From: Pseudonocardia endophytica
GTDB lineage: Bacteria; Actinomycetota; Actinomycetes; Mycobacteriales; Pseudonocardiaceae
Assembly: GCF_004339565.1 (NCBI RefSeq)
Contig: NZ_SMFZ01000002.1
Coordinates: forward strand, 2,232,001-2,296,000
DNA: 64,000 nt
Direction of reading: 5' to 3'
Under the pieces are notes generated by a model, which saw nothing but the letters and a program-made list of their open reading frames with translations, had not been told where the DNA came from and did not search any database. Position numbers and translations under genes: made by a program. This document shows, one piece after another, positions 17,144 to 25,130 of this stretch (position 1 is the first letter of the stretch; each line of letters starts with the position of its first letter).

Positions 17144-18312
17144 CTACCCGTCCCGGGTGTCCTCGGGGAACAGGCGGTTCATCGCGGTGGCGCCGTCGTC
17201 GATCACGGGCCGGATCTGCTTGCGGTAGATCAGCTCGGTGACGTTGCTGCCGCCGGTGTGGCCCACCAGGCGGGCGATCTGGTCGATGGTCACACCGCTG
17301 TCGGAGAGCAGCGAGACGAAGCTGTGTCGCAGTTCCCGCGGCGTCCAGTCGGCGGCGGGGAGTCCGGCGGCGTCGAGAACCCGGCGGAAGCCGCGCCGCA
17401 CGTTGGCGGCGTTGAGCTCGGTGCCGGTGGCCGAGGCGAACACGAGATCGTTGTCGGTCCACCCGGTACCGACCTGCTCGCGCTGGCGCTGCTGGTCCGC
17501 GCGCCGGTTGCGCAGCGTCTCGACGCACCGGGCCGGGAGGGCGATCGTGCGGCGGGACTTGCGGGTCTTGGTGTCGCCGCCGGCACGGACCGAGCGCCAC
17601 ACGCGCATGTGCGGCGGCACCGGCGGGTCGGCGTCGGGTTCGCCGATGAGGTCGACGTGATCCCAGGTGAGCGCGCGCAGTTCCTCGGTGCGGGCGCCGG
17701 TCAGCAGACCCAGCAGCGTGTAGCCCCGTAGGTCGTCCGGTCGTCCTGGTCGAGCAGGGCGTGCGCCTGGGCCAGGGTGAGGGCCTTCGACGGCCTCCCC
17801 GATTGGCCGGTCGGGTTGCCGCACAGCAGAACGACGTTGCGTCGGACCTTGTCGCGGGCGTGGGCGCGGTGCACAGAGCGCTGCAGGATCGAGCGGATGT
17901 CCTGCAGGGTGCGGGTGCTCAGGGTGCGCGCCTTGTCGGCGAGCCAGCGGTCCACGTCGTCGGTGGACAGCTCGCGGAGCTTTCGAGCGCCCAGGGCCGG
18001 GATGACGTGTTGTTCGGCGAGTATGCGGCGGGTCTCCACGGTGCTGGCCGCGAGGTTGGTCAGCCCGTAGGTGAGCCAGTCCTCGACGGCCTGTTTGACG
18101 GTGTAGCCGTGCGCACCGACGGTGTGACCGTCCTCGGTGGCCCGCCGGATCTCGCGCAGTTTGTCCTTGGCGGCGGTCTTGGTCCGGCCGGAGCCTCGGC
18201 GCACGATCCGCTTGCCCGCTGCGGTGTAACCCACGGTCACCGAGGCGATCCAACGTTGCCGGGTTTCGTCCCAGTGCAGGCCGCCGTCGCCGCGGCTACG
18301 CCGCGCAGTCAT
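17144..18312 (-). pseudogene. Tyrosine site-specific integrase, frameshifted
   Basis: The N-terminal part from ATG 18312 (MTARRSRGDGGLHWDETRQR) includes the arm-binding and core-binding domains through LTLAQAHALLDQDDR. That frame then stops at 17701. The adjacent frame continues from about 17738 as DLRGYTLLGLLTGARTEELR and carries the catalytic domain: Arg in GARTEELRAL, ELRHSF, VGHTGG, and Tyr in ELIYRKQ. One missing base near 17738 explains the break, since an extra G would restore DRDDLRGYT. All catalytic residues are present, so the gene is recently inactivated or the sequence has an error. It reads toward attL, as expected for tRNA-targeting integrases. Confidence 0.88.
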
Positions 18313-18373
18313 GCTGGAGCCGGCCCGGATCCGCTCGACTCTCGCCGACGAGAGCGGTGCCGTCTCCGGGCTG

Positions 18374-18631
18374 TCACCGTCGAGGCCCCGGATGCGGCTC
18401 GGCAGCGGCTTCGTGTTCGAGGAGCTCGACATAGGCGTTGATCGCCCCGGCGGGGATGAGCCGGGTTCGGCCCTCGTGGACGGATCGTAGTCGGCCGCTG
18501 CGCAGCAGTTCGTACAGTCGACTCCTGCTCTGCGACAACAAGACCGCCGCCTCGTCGACCGAATAGAGTGCCTTGGGTACGGCGTCGTGCCGTGACGAAC
18601 CGTCGGGGCGTGCGGATCGCCTTACAGCCAT
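18374..18631 (-). CDS. Excisionase-like helix-turn-helix protein
   Basis: The 85-aa product from ATG 18631 contains an excisionase/MerR-type winged HTH: KALYSVDEAAVLLSQSRSRL then YELLRSGRLRSVHEGRTRLI. Such proteins direct integrase toward excision. It lies directly upstream of the integrase on the same strand. Its end at 18374 is 61 bp before the chosen integrase start. The family is clear; function as Xis is inferred from position. Confidence 0.8.
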   Translation of the reverse strand: MAVRRSARPDGSSRHDAVPKALYSVDEAAVLLSQSRSRLYELLRSGRLRSVHEGRTRLIPAGAINAYVELLEHEAAAEPHPGPRR

Positions 18632-18884
18632 GGGAGTCTCCGGCGGGCCAGGTGGACGGTGCGGACGGCACCGACGCCGATGATGCGGAACCCCGTGGCC
18701 GTGCTGTTGTCGCGACAAGGGGCAGGAGAAGCCGGAGCTCGATCGCACGACGAGCAGCGTGGCCGACCACGCAACGGACCAGCGAGACGCGCGGTCAGCC
18801 TGTGGATAACCACGGACGCGGGCATCGGCAGAAGTTCATGCCCCGCGCCGGGGTGTTCTGGCCGCCCGTCACTATCGTCGGGTC

Positions 18885-20477
18885 ATGGACTGGCCGATGG
18901 AGTCCGCCCAACCGCGATGGATCGCCCGCACGCTGCAGCTGAACGCCGGCCAGGATCCGCTGGGTTTGCAGTCGATGACCCAGGACCGGCTTATGCCGTC
19001 GTTGCTGCCCGGGATCCTCGAGCTTTCGGACACCGCCCGCTACATGTCGTTCCACGCGTTCCTGCTCGATGAGTACGCCCGGCGAAAGCTCCCGGCGACG
19101 ACGGCGAACCTGTCGACGTTCGTCAAGCGCTGCGAGTGGGACCTCGGGCTGGCGGTTCAACGGTGCCCGCGGCGATGTGGCTCCAGCCCCGTCGGGCTGA
19201 CCCGGCTCCGGCAGGCGACCATGGACGACGGCGAGATCGGTCGCGGGGAGTCGGTGCAGAGCCCACTGGGCGGGTACGGACTGTATTACCGGTCGCCAAT
19301 GGCCACTCTGGGCCTCGTCGCGCGCGCCGGGACCGAGCTCGGCGATCGCCCGACGACCGTCGACGTGCTACGCACTGACTCCGCGCGTGCCCGGCGGCTG
19401 GCCGAAGGGTTCCGGTCCGCGGTCGCGGACACCGCCTACGTGCAGCACCACCTGGGGACGGAGGTGCCGCTGCCGCAGGCCGTCGTTGAGGAGTACGCCG
19501 AGCATGCCTGCCTGTGCAGGCTGGACACCCGGCCGGGAGAGCGGCAGGCGATCCACGACGCGCTGTTCACCGACGACGATGGCGCGCCGCAGCCAGCGGG
19601 GGAGCTGGATCAGCGGCGGCGCAGCGTCGCGCACTTCCTCACGCTGCTGCGCTCCGAACCGGATGTCGCCCGCACCGAGTCCGCGTACAGGCGCGCCGCC
19701 GCCGGTGCGTCCGGCGAGCGCGGCGCGGAGCACCGGTGGGTAGCCGGGCAGTGGGCGGCCGTGATGGCCAAGGATGTGTGGCAGGAGGCGCTCTGCTCGC
19801 TTTGGACGGACTTCTGCCGTCGCGGTCTGGCCCGCAGCCGCACCGACGGGCTCGGACTCGACGCCGGGACGGTGCGCGGTCTGGTGCCGGAACTGCTCGC
19901 CGGTCCGCCTCTGGTGGACCCCGCCATGCCGGCAAGCGAACTGGCCGCCGATCCCCCGCCGCTCCCGGTTGCGGACGACCGACCGGTGGCCGTCGCCGAC
20001 GCCGACCTGGAGGACCTGCGGCAGGCCACGCGCCGCCTGGACTCGGCCGCCTCCGGCCTGGTCGTGATCCTGGAGCTGGCCGGCCGCGTCACCGCCCGCA
20101 CCGGTCCCGGATGGACGGAGGTGCTGGAGAGCGACTCGGCGTGGCAGCGGCCGGTCGACACGGCGCTGACCGGTGTCCGGCGCCTGGTCGACGAGGGTGC
20201 GACGGCCGACGAGCTGCTCTGGTGGCTGCTCAGCCGGTTCGTGATCGAGCGCCACGAGGTGATCGCTTACTCGAAGCTGCCGGACTTCACCTTCCGCTTC
20301 CGGTGGGAGGAGGGCTTGCTACGGTTCGTCGACCACGGGCGCGGCCGGTTCCCGACCGCCTCCGTTCGGCACAGCCCGCTTCGCAGGCTCACTCGTGACC
20401 TCGGACTGTGGGAGGACGGCGATGTACCGCGGCTGACCGCCCGCGGTGCCGCGCTCGTGGACGAGGTCCTGACGTGA
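18885..20477 (+). CDS. Unknown 530-aa protein, first gene of a two-gene module
   Basis: I do not recognise an established domain. The N-terminal part GQDPLGLQSMTQDRLMPSLL then PGILELSDTARYMSFHAFLL has the same plan as unnamed defence-island proteins that open with an LGL/PGI/RYxSF pattern. A CPRRC cluster (around residue 88) could bind metal, though only a few cysteines are present. The rest is alpha-helical and rich in Arg and Asp/Glu, with a winged-helix-like end. Its stop overlaps the GTG of the PLD gene by 4 bp, so the products are probably made together and may form one complex. It could be a sensor or DNA-binding subunit; this is inference. Confidence 0.7.
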   Translation: MDWPMESAQPRWIARTLQLNAGQDPLGLQSMTQDRLMPSLLPGILELSDTARYMSFHAFLLDEYARRKLPATTANLSTFVKRCEWDLGLAVQRCPRRCGSSPVGLTRLRQATMDDGEIGRGESVQSPLGGYGLYYRSPMATLGLVARAGTELGDRPTTVDVLRTDSARARRLAEGFRSAVADTAYVQHHLGTEVPLPQAVVEEYAEHACLCRLDTRPGERQAIHDALFTDDDGAPQPAGELDQRRRSVAHFLTLLRSEPDVARTESAYRRAAAGASGERGAEHRWVAGQWAAVMAKDVWQEALCSLWTDFCRRGLARSRTDGLGLDAGTVRGLVPELLAGPPLVDPAMPASELAADPPPLPVADDRPVAVADADLEDLRQATRRLDSAASGLVVILELAGRVTARTGPGWTEVLESDSAWQRPVDTALTGVRRLVDEGATADELLWWLLSRFVIERHEVIAYSKLPDFTFRFRWEEGLLRFVDHGRGRFPTASVRHSPLRRLTRDLGLWEDGDVPRLTARGAALVDEVLT

Positions 20478-23146
20478 GCGAGGAGCCGGCGGGCGCGCCC
20501 GTCTACCGACCGGTCGCCGAGCTGTTCACCCGACCCGTCTCGGCGCTGTGGGCGACCACGTACAACGTCGACCTCGCGCTGGTGAACGAGTTCCTCCTGC
20601 CCCGCCTCGGCCAGCCGCCGCTGAACCTGACCGTGCTGGCGGATCACCGCACGCTGGGCCGGACGCTGGCCCGGATCCCGGCGGACCGCACGGACACGCT
20701 GGCCGCGGTGAACCGGCGGTGGTTGCTGCGTGGTGCCCGTGGACACGGCCCGAGCTTCCACCCGAAGTCCTACCTCGCGGTCACCAGTGCGCGGGCGACG
20801 CTAATGGTCGGGAGCGGGAACCTGTCGCTGCGCGGGCTCGACGAGGGCCGCGAGGTGTTCACCGCGTTCCGCTCCGGTACCCCTGGCGGGGACCGCGCGA
20901 TCGCATTATGGCGCAATTGGATGCGGCAGCTGGTCCGTGATCTCGACGACCCGGTGGTCTCGGAGCGCTTCGGCGACCTAGAACGGCGGCTGCCATCGCC
21001 CGTGGCCGTCCCCGCCGACCCGGCCGCACCCCGGCTCGCGCACGACCTCGACGTCCCACTGCTGGATCAGCTGGCCGACGCGGTCGGTGACACCGCGGTG
21101 GACGAGCTCGTCGTCGCGGCGCCGTTCCACGACCCTGGGGCCACTGCGCTCGCCACGCTCGTCCAGCGGTTCGCGCCGCGTCGGACCGTCGTGTACGTCG
21201 CTGCGACGACCAGTGTGGACGGACCGGCGCTGCGAAGGGCCGTGGCCGGCACCGACGCCCGCTTCCGGATGCTCGACCCGGACCGGTTCACGCACGCCAA
21301 GCTCGTCGGCGTCGTGCAGGGTGACCGGGGCTGGCTGCTGAGCGGGTCGGCGAACGTGTCCCGCGCCGGGCTGCTGACCCCGGCGCGCGACCGCGGCAAC
21401 GTCGAGCTGGGAGTGTTGGCATCGCTGCCGGCGGACGTCCTGCGTGGCTGTTTCGTGCCTCCCGGCGTCGCGGTCGCCGAGTGCGATCCCGATCTGGTGG
21501 ATGCCCTGACCGCTGACCCGGACGACGAGGACGCCTCGTCCCGGCCGGTGCGCCTCGTGCGCGCCGAGGCGCTCGATGACGGGCGGGTGGTTGTCGTGAG
21601 CGACCCCCGTCCCGAGCAGAGCTGGTCACTCGTGGACCGGATCGGCACGTACTCGCTCGGGACCGGCGCCGACGGTCGGGTCGTCACCGGTGAACCGGTT
21701 GCCTCGCGCCTCGTCCGGCTCGCCGACCGTGAGGGTTCGCCGATCTCGGACGCCGTCGTCGTGGACGATCCGGTCGCGCTCGCCGCGCAGCTGTGCGACG
21801 GGGGCGATGCCGGGCGGCGCAGCGCGCCGCTCGAGCTGACCGACGGCGACCTGGACAGTGACCTGGGACAGGCGCTGCTGCAGCTACACCGCGAGCTGGT
21901 AATGGATGCCGCCGAGCTAGCCGACGGCCCGACCGTGGGCGGCGTCCCTGACGGGTCTGGCGCACCGGGGGACGACGACTTCTGGGACCGGCTCTTACGC
22001 GAGCAGCTCGCCGCCGACCCCCGCGCGTCCCGGTACCCCGGTCTGGCCGGTCCTGGCCGCCACCCGGGCGAGCTGGACGACCTCCTGGAAAAGCTACGGC
22101 TGCGTCTCCGGCCGGAGCTCGGTCCGCGGCATCGCTCGGGCTCCGACGAACGGCCTGACGGCGACCCGTCGCCGGAACTCGGAGTGCGGTGGAGCCCCCG
22201 CGCGCGGCTGCGCATACGGGCGCGCAACGTCCTGCGCCGCTGGGTGTCCGCGGTGGCCGACCCCCGGCTCGCCTGGGTCGACCCGGCCGCCCCCGAGGGC
22301 AACTTCACGGTACTCGCGAACGTGCTGGGACAGCTGCGTCTCGCCGCGGCCGAGCGACCGTACGCCGTCGAGCTGACCGCACATGACGTCGACGAGCTGT
22401 GGTGGTCGCTGTTGGCAACGTTCTGCGGGACCGGTCGCCGCGACGGCTACCTCGACCGTTTCGCCCGGGCCGAGGCCGACGCACGGGTCGGGGGGCTCGA
22501 TCGGCAGGTCCGCGAGACCGCAGCATGGATGTGCTGGCTCGGCGTCCGGCCTGGCGCCGGCTGGCGCACGCGGGTCGTCCGCCACCAGGCCGCGTTGGCC
22601 TCGGCCGTCGAGCGGAACCTGCCGCAGCTCACCGAGAACGCGGCGCGGCACGCCGCCACGGCGCGCGGCGACGACCCGATACCCGCACCCACCCCGGCCG
22701 GGATGACCGACGGCCTGCTCCGCGCCGCCACCTTCATCGACGACGACCTGTGGTGCGAGGTGATGGCCGACCAGCTCGGGCTGGCCGAGCTGCGTTTCGT
22801 GCGCATGCGCGACCCGAGTCGGATTCGAACGGAGCTGCATGTCCACGGGCTCGACGACCCGCTGCAGGACCCGCGCGTGCCCCGGCTCCTGCTGGCCGCG
22901 GACCGGTACCGCGGCCGGGCCGGGGTCGTCCTGCGTGCCGCGCCGGCGTCCGGTGGTCGGCGGAACGAGGGCCTCGCGCCGGGCGGTGACTGGCGACTGG
23001 CGCATGAGCCGGAACACCCGATCGGCTACAGCGCCAGCCGCTCGCACGACATGGTCGACTCGCTGGTCGGGCTCGACTCGGGCCGGTTGGAGCGGATGAG
23101 CGAGGCCGGCCAGTCACTGGCGACGATCTTCGACGCTTTCGGGTGA
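20474..23146 (+). CDS. Phospholipase-D-like (double HKD) nuclease-type protein
   Basis: This 890-aa protein starts at GTG 20474. It has two PLD half-motifs: FHPKSYLAV followed by MVGSGNLSLRG (His near residue 96), and FTHAKLVGVV followed by LLSGSANVSRAG (His near 274). The spacing H-x-K ... GS-x-N is that of PLD-superfamily nucleases such as BfiI. The long C-terminal region (about 400-890) is unrecognised; it is rich in Arg and has several WxxW-like segments. It is coupled to the 530-aa gene, suggesting a two-component restriction or abortive-infection module with PLD as effector. Confidence 0.78.
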   Translation: MSEEPAGAPVYRPVAELFTRPVSALWATTYNVDLALVNEFLLPRLGQPPLNLTVLADHRTLGRTLARIPADRTDTLAAVNRRWLLRGARGHGPSFHPKSYLAVTSARATLMVGSGNLSLRGLDEGREVFTAFRSGTPGGDRAIALWRNWMRQLVRDLDDPVVSERFGDLERRLPSPVAVPADPAAPRLAHDLDVPLLDQLADAVGDTAVDELVVAAPFHDPGATALATLVQRFAPRRTVVYVAATTSVDGPALRRAVAGTDARFRMLDPDRFTHAKLVGVVQGDRGWLLSGSANVSRAGLLTPARDRGNVELGVLASLPADVLRGCFVPPGVAVAECDPDLVDALTADPDDEDASSRPVRLVRAEALDDGRVVVVSDPRPEQSWSLVDRIGTYSLGTGADGRVVTGEPVASRLVRLADREGSPISDAVVVDDPVALAAQLCDGGDAGRRSAPLELTDGDLDSDLGQALLQLHRELVMDAAELADGPTVGGVPDGSGAPGDDDFWDRLLREQLAADPRASRYPGLAGPGRHPGELDDLLEKLRLRLRPELGPRHRSGSDERPDGDPSPELGVRWSPRARLRIRARNVLRRWVSAVADPRLAWVDPAAPEGNFTVLANVLGQLRLAAAERPYAVELTAHDVDELWWSLLATFCGTGRRDGYLDRFARAEADARVGGLDRQVRETAAWMCWLGVRPGAGWRTRVVRHQAALASAVERNLPQLTENAARHAATARGDDPIPAPTPAGMTDGLLRAATFIDDDLWCEVMADQLGLAELRFVRMRDPSRIRTELHVHGLDDPLQDPRVPRLLLAADRYRGRAGVVLRAAPASGGRRNEGLAPGGDWRLAHEPEHPIGYSASRSHDMVDSLVGLDSGRLERMSEAGQSLATIFDAFG

Positions 23147-23578
23147 CGACCCGGCCCGGTCGGTACGGCGGGGCCTGTCACCGTGGCCCACGCCACGGCA
23201 CGCGGTGCCGCGAGCGTGGGTCGGCGACCGTGTCGGTCGCGTGCGACGATCACGCACCAGGACCGTCACGAGCACCTTGTCGCGCAGGAGTAGGCAAGCG
23301 TCTGGGCAGGTCTCACTGAATCCGTAGATCACGTCAGGGCGCAGTACCACCGGCGGCCCGTACGTGGGCCGTGACTGCCAGTGCGCCGTGGAGATGAGCC
23401 TGCGAAGCCTGCGGACGGCCAGCCGAGCCGGCACGCCCTCGATCCGCTCGCGATAGCGCTGGACCGCGTGCGGGGTCAGCAGAACGGAGTTCGGGTCGAC
23501 GGCGAGGTCGAGGTCCGGCCCGGGTAGGGCGAGCCGGAGCACCGCGGCGGCGTCGTCAGGCCGCGGCATCGTCGGCAC
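23114..23578 (-). CDS. Small unknown protein with HxxxRYxER motif, possibly toxin-like
   Basis: The 154-aa ORF starts at GTG 23578; ATG 23569 is an alternative. The centre TPHAVQRYRERIEGVPARLA and DVIYGFSETCPDACLLLRDK resembles the H...R..eR core of DUF4258/RelE-like small nucleases, but similarity is limited. The last 40 residues are Arg/Pro-rich and overlap the end of the convergent PLD gene by 33 bp. It overlaps the upstream coiled-coil gene by 23 bp, so the two form one operon. Confidence 0.55.
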   Translation of the reverse strand: MPTMPRPDDAAAVLRLALPGPDLDLAVDPNSVLLTPHAVQRYRERIEGVPARLAVRRLRRLISTAHWQSRPTYGPPVVLRPDVIYGFSETCPDACLLLRDKVLVTVLVRDRRTRPTRSPTHARGTACRGVGHGDRPRRTDRAGSSPESVEDRRQ

Positions 23579-24953
23579 CCGAGGTGTGGGCGCCGAGCGC
23601 CGCGCGGGCCTGGGTGAGCAGGCGCGAGATCTCGGTGCGCAGCTCGTCGGACTCGCCGCCGATGGTCTTGGCGTGCCGCTGGATCAGGCCGACCGACTTG
23701 GTGATCTCGTCGATCCGGACCAGTGCCGCGAGCGCGGAGGCGATCTTCTCGTCGGCGACGCGGACGTCGCCGTCCTGCTGCCGGCTCGCCGCCGCGAGGG
23801 CGGCCAGGCGCAGCAGCTGGAGGACCGTACGCAGCAGGTCCGCCGACCCACTGCCGGGGTCGAAGGCCATCACGAGGCGGCGCGGGCCGAGGCTGAGCAG
23901 GCTGTGCCCGCCGAGCTGCTCGGGGGATCGCACGATGCCGAGGGACGCGACGGCGTCGCGGTTCTGTTCCGTGTCGCGAAGGTAGTCGCTCCAGCCGTTG
24001 CGTTGGGAGTCGGACATCTCCACCGCGACGCGGACGTCGCCGCCGTTGACGGCGAGGACGCCGTCGCCCTTCTTGTTGTTCGGGAACCGGCCGGCCTTGC
24101 GGGCGGTGACGCGGTACTCGTCGCCGAATCCCGCGGCCAGCTCGGCGAGCAGTACCTGCAGCTCCTCCTCGAACTCGTCGCCCTTGAGCGAGCTGGTGCT
24201 GACCACGGCCGCCCGCGCGCTGGACGCCGCCTGGGCCACCTTCACGGCCTCGGCGAGAGCGTCGACCTTCTGGGTCAGCGCCTGGGAGTCGGCGGTCAGC
24301 GTCGCGGCGAGCCGCTCCTGCTGCTCGGCGAGAGCGCGGGCCTGCTGAGCGGCAGGGGAGGCCGGGTCGGCGGGGTCGAACGCCCGGGCGGCCGTCGCGA
24401 CAAGCTCACCGGTCTGCGCGGTGGCACGGGCCTCCAGGTCGCGGCCGAACTTCTCGAGGACCGGCCCGAGTCGGGCCAGCAGCTCGGGGTTCTCGCCGCC
24501 CAGCAGTCGAGCCAGGTCCCCGCGCAACGCCGTGCCTGCGGTCTCGACGGACTCGGTGAAGGTGCGCCTGGACTGCGCGGCGATCTCGTCGAACGTCTTG
24601 CGCGCGGCGGCGGTTGAGGCCTCGATGGTCGCAGTGGCCTGCTGGACGGCCGCGCCGGTCGCCCGCTCGGTCTCGCGCGAGAGCCGGCTGGTGCGCTCGC
24701 CGACGTCGGCCACGAGTGCGTCGAGCCGGTACGCCTCCTGCGCCCCGCCGGCGGTGGCGATCGCCTGGGAACCGACGACGAGGGCCTGGTTGACGAAGGC
24801 GGTCAGGTCCCGGTCGGCCATTTCCGCAGTGGGCACGGCGGCACCGCGACGGCCGGTCGGCCAGTGGCGCGCCTCCGTCAGGACGTTCGGGTCGTTCATG
24901 GTCAGGTGCTCGACGATCAATGCGGGACCATCGGCATCGAAGTGCGCGGTCAT
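23556..24953 (-). CDS. Coiled-coil protein with RmuC/DUF2130-like C-terminal domain
   Basis: This 465-aa protein starts at ATG 24953 after GAGGAAG. Residues about 60-260 are heptad-rich, Ala/Glu/Gln-rich coiled coil (SRLSRETERATGAAVQQATA). A globular part follows with KGDEFEEELQVLLAEL, KKGDGVLAVNGGDVRVAVEM and a tail to about 390. The arrangement matches RmuC/DUF2130 nuclease-like proteins, but the usual E-x-K is EMS here, so catalysis is doubtful. A third region is helical. It might sense DNA or filaments, with the small downstream gene as effector. The function is unproven. Confidence 0.65.
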   Translation of the reverse strand: MTAHFDADGPALIVEHLTMNDPNVLTEARHWPTGRRGAAVPTAEMADRDLTAFVNQALVVGSQAIATAGGAQEAYRLDALVADVGERTSRLSRETERATGAAVQQATATIEASTAAARKTFDEIAAQSRRTFTESVETAGTALRGDLARLLGGENPELLARLGPVLEKFGRDLEARATAQTGELVATAARAFDPADPASPAAQQARALAEQQERLAATLTADSQALTQKVDALAEAVKVAQAASSARAAVVSTSSLKGDEFEEELQVLLAELAAGFGDEYRVTARKAGRFPNNKKGDGVLAVNGGDVRVAVEMSDSQRNGWSDYLRDTEQNRDAVASLGIVRSPEQLGGHSLLSLGPRRLVMAFDPGSGSADLLRTVLQLLRLAALAAASRQQDGDVRVADEKIASALAALVRIDEITKSVGLIQRHAKTIGGESDELRTEISRLLTQARAALGAHTSGADDAAA

Positions 24954-25040
24954 GTGCTTCCTCGCTGGCTCCTGGCCGGCCCGGTTGGCCGACCGATGCG
25001 AGGAACGATGCGGCGATGCGGTCCTGCGGTCGATCCCGTT

Positions 25041-25064
25041 CGCTGAGAAGGGGGCTTCTCAGCG
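25041..25064. promoter_or_regulatory. Perfect 10-bp palindrome between divergent island genes
   Basis: CGCTGAGAAG (25041-25050) and CTTCTCAGCG (25055-25064) form a perfect inverted repeat with a GGGG spacer. It lies between the divergent 24953 and 25131 starts. It could be an operator for the HTH protein downstream or an attenuator stem. Confidence 0.45.
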
Positions 25065-25130
25065 ACCCACCTTTCCCGCAGGAACGCGCTGCTCTAATCT
25101 CAAGCGCAGATTGTGGGAGGGAGGTGCACC

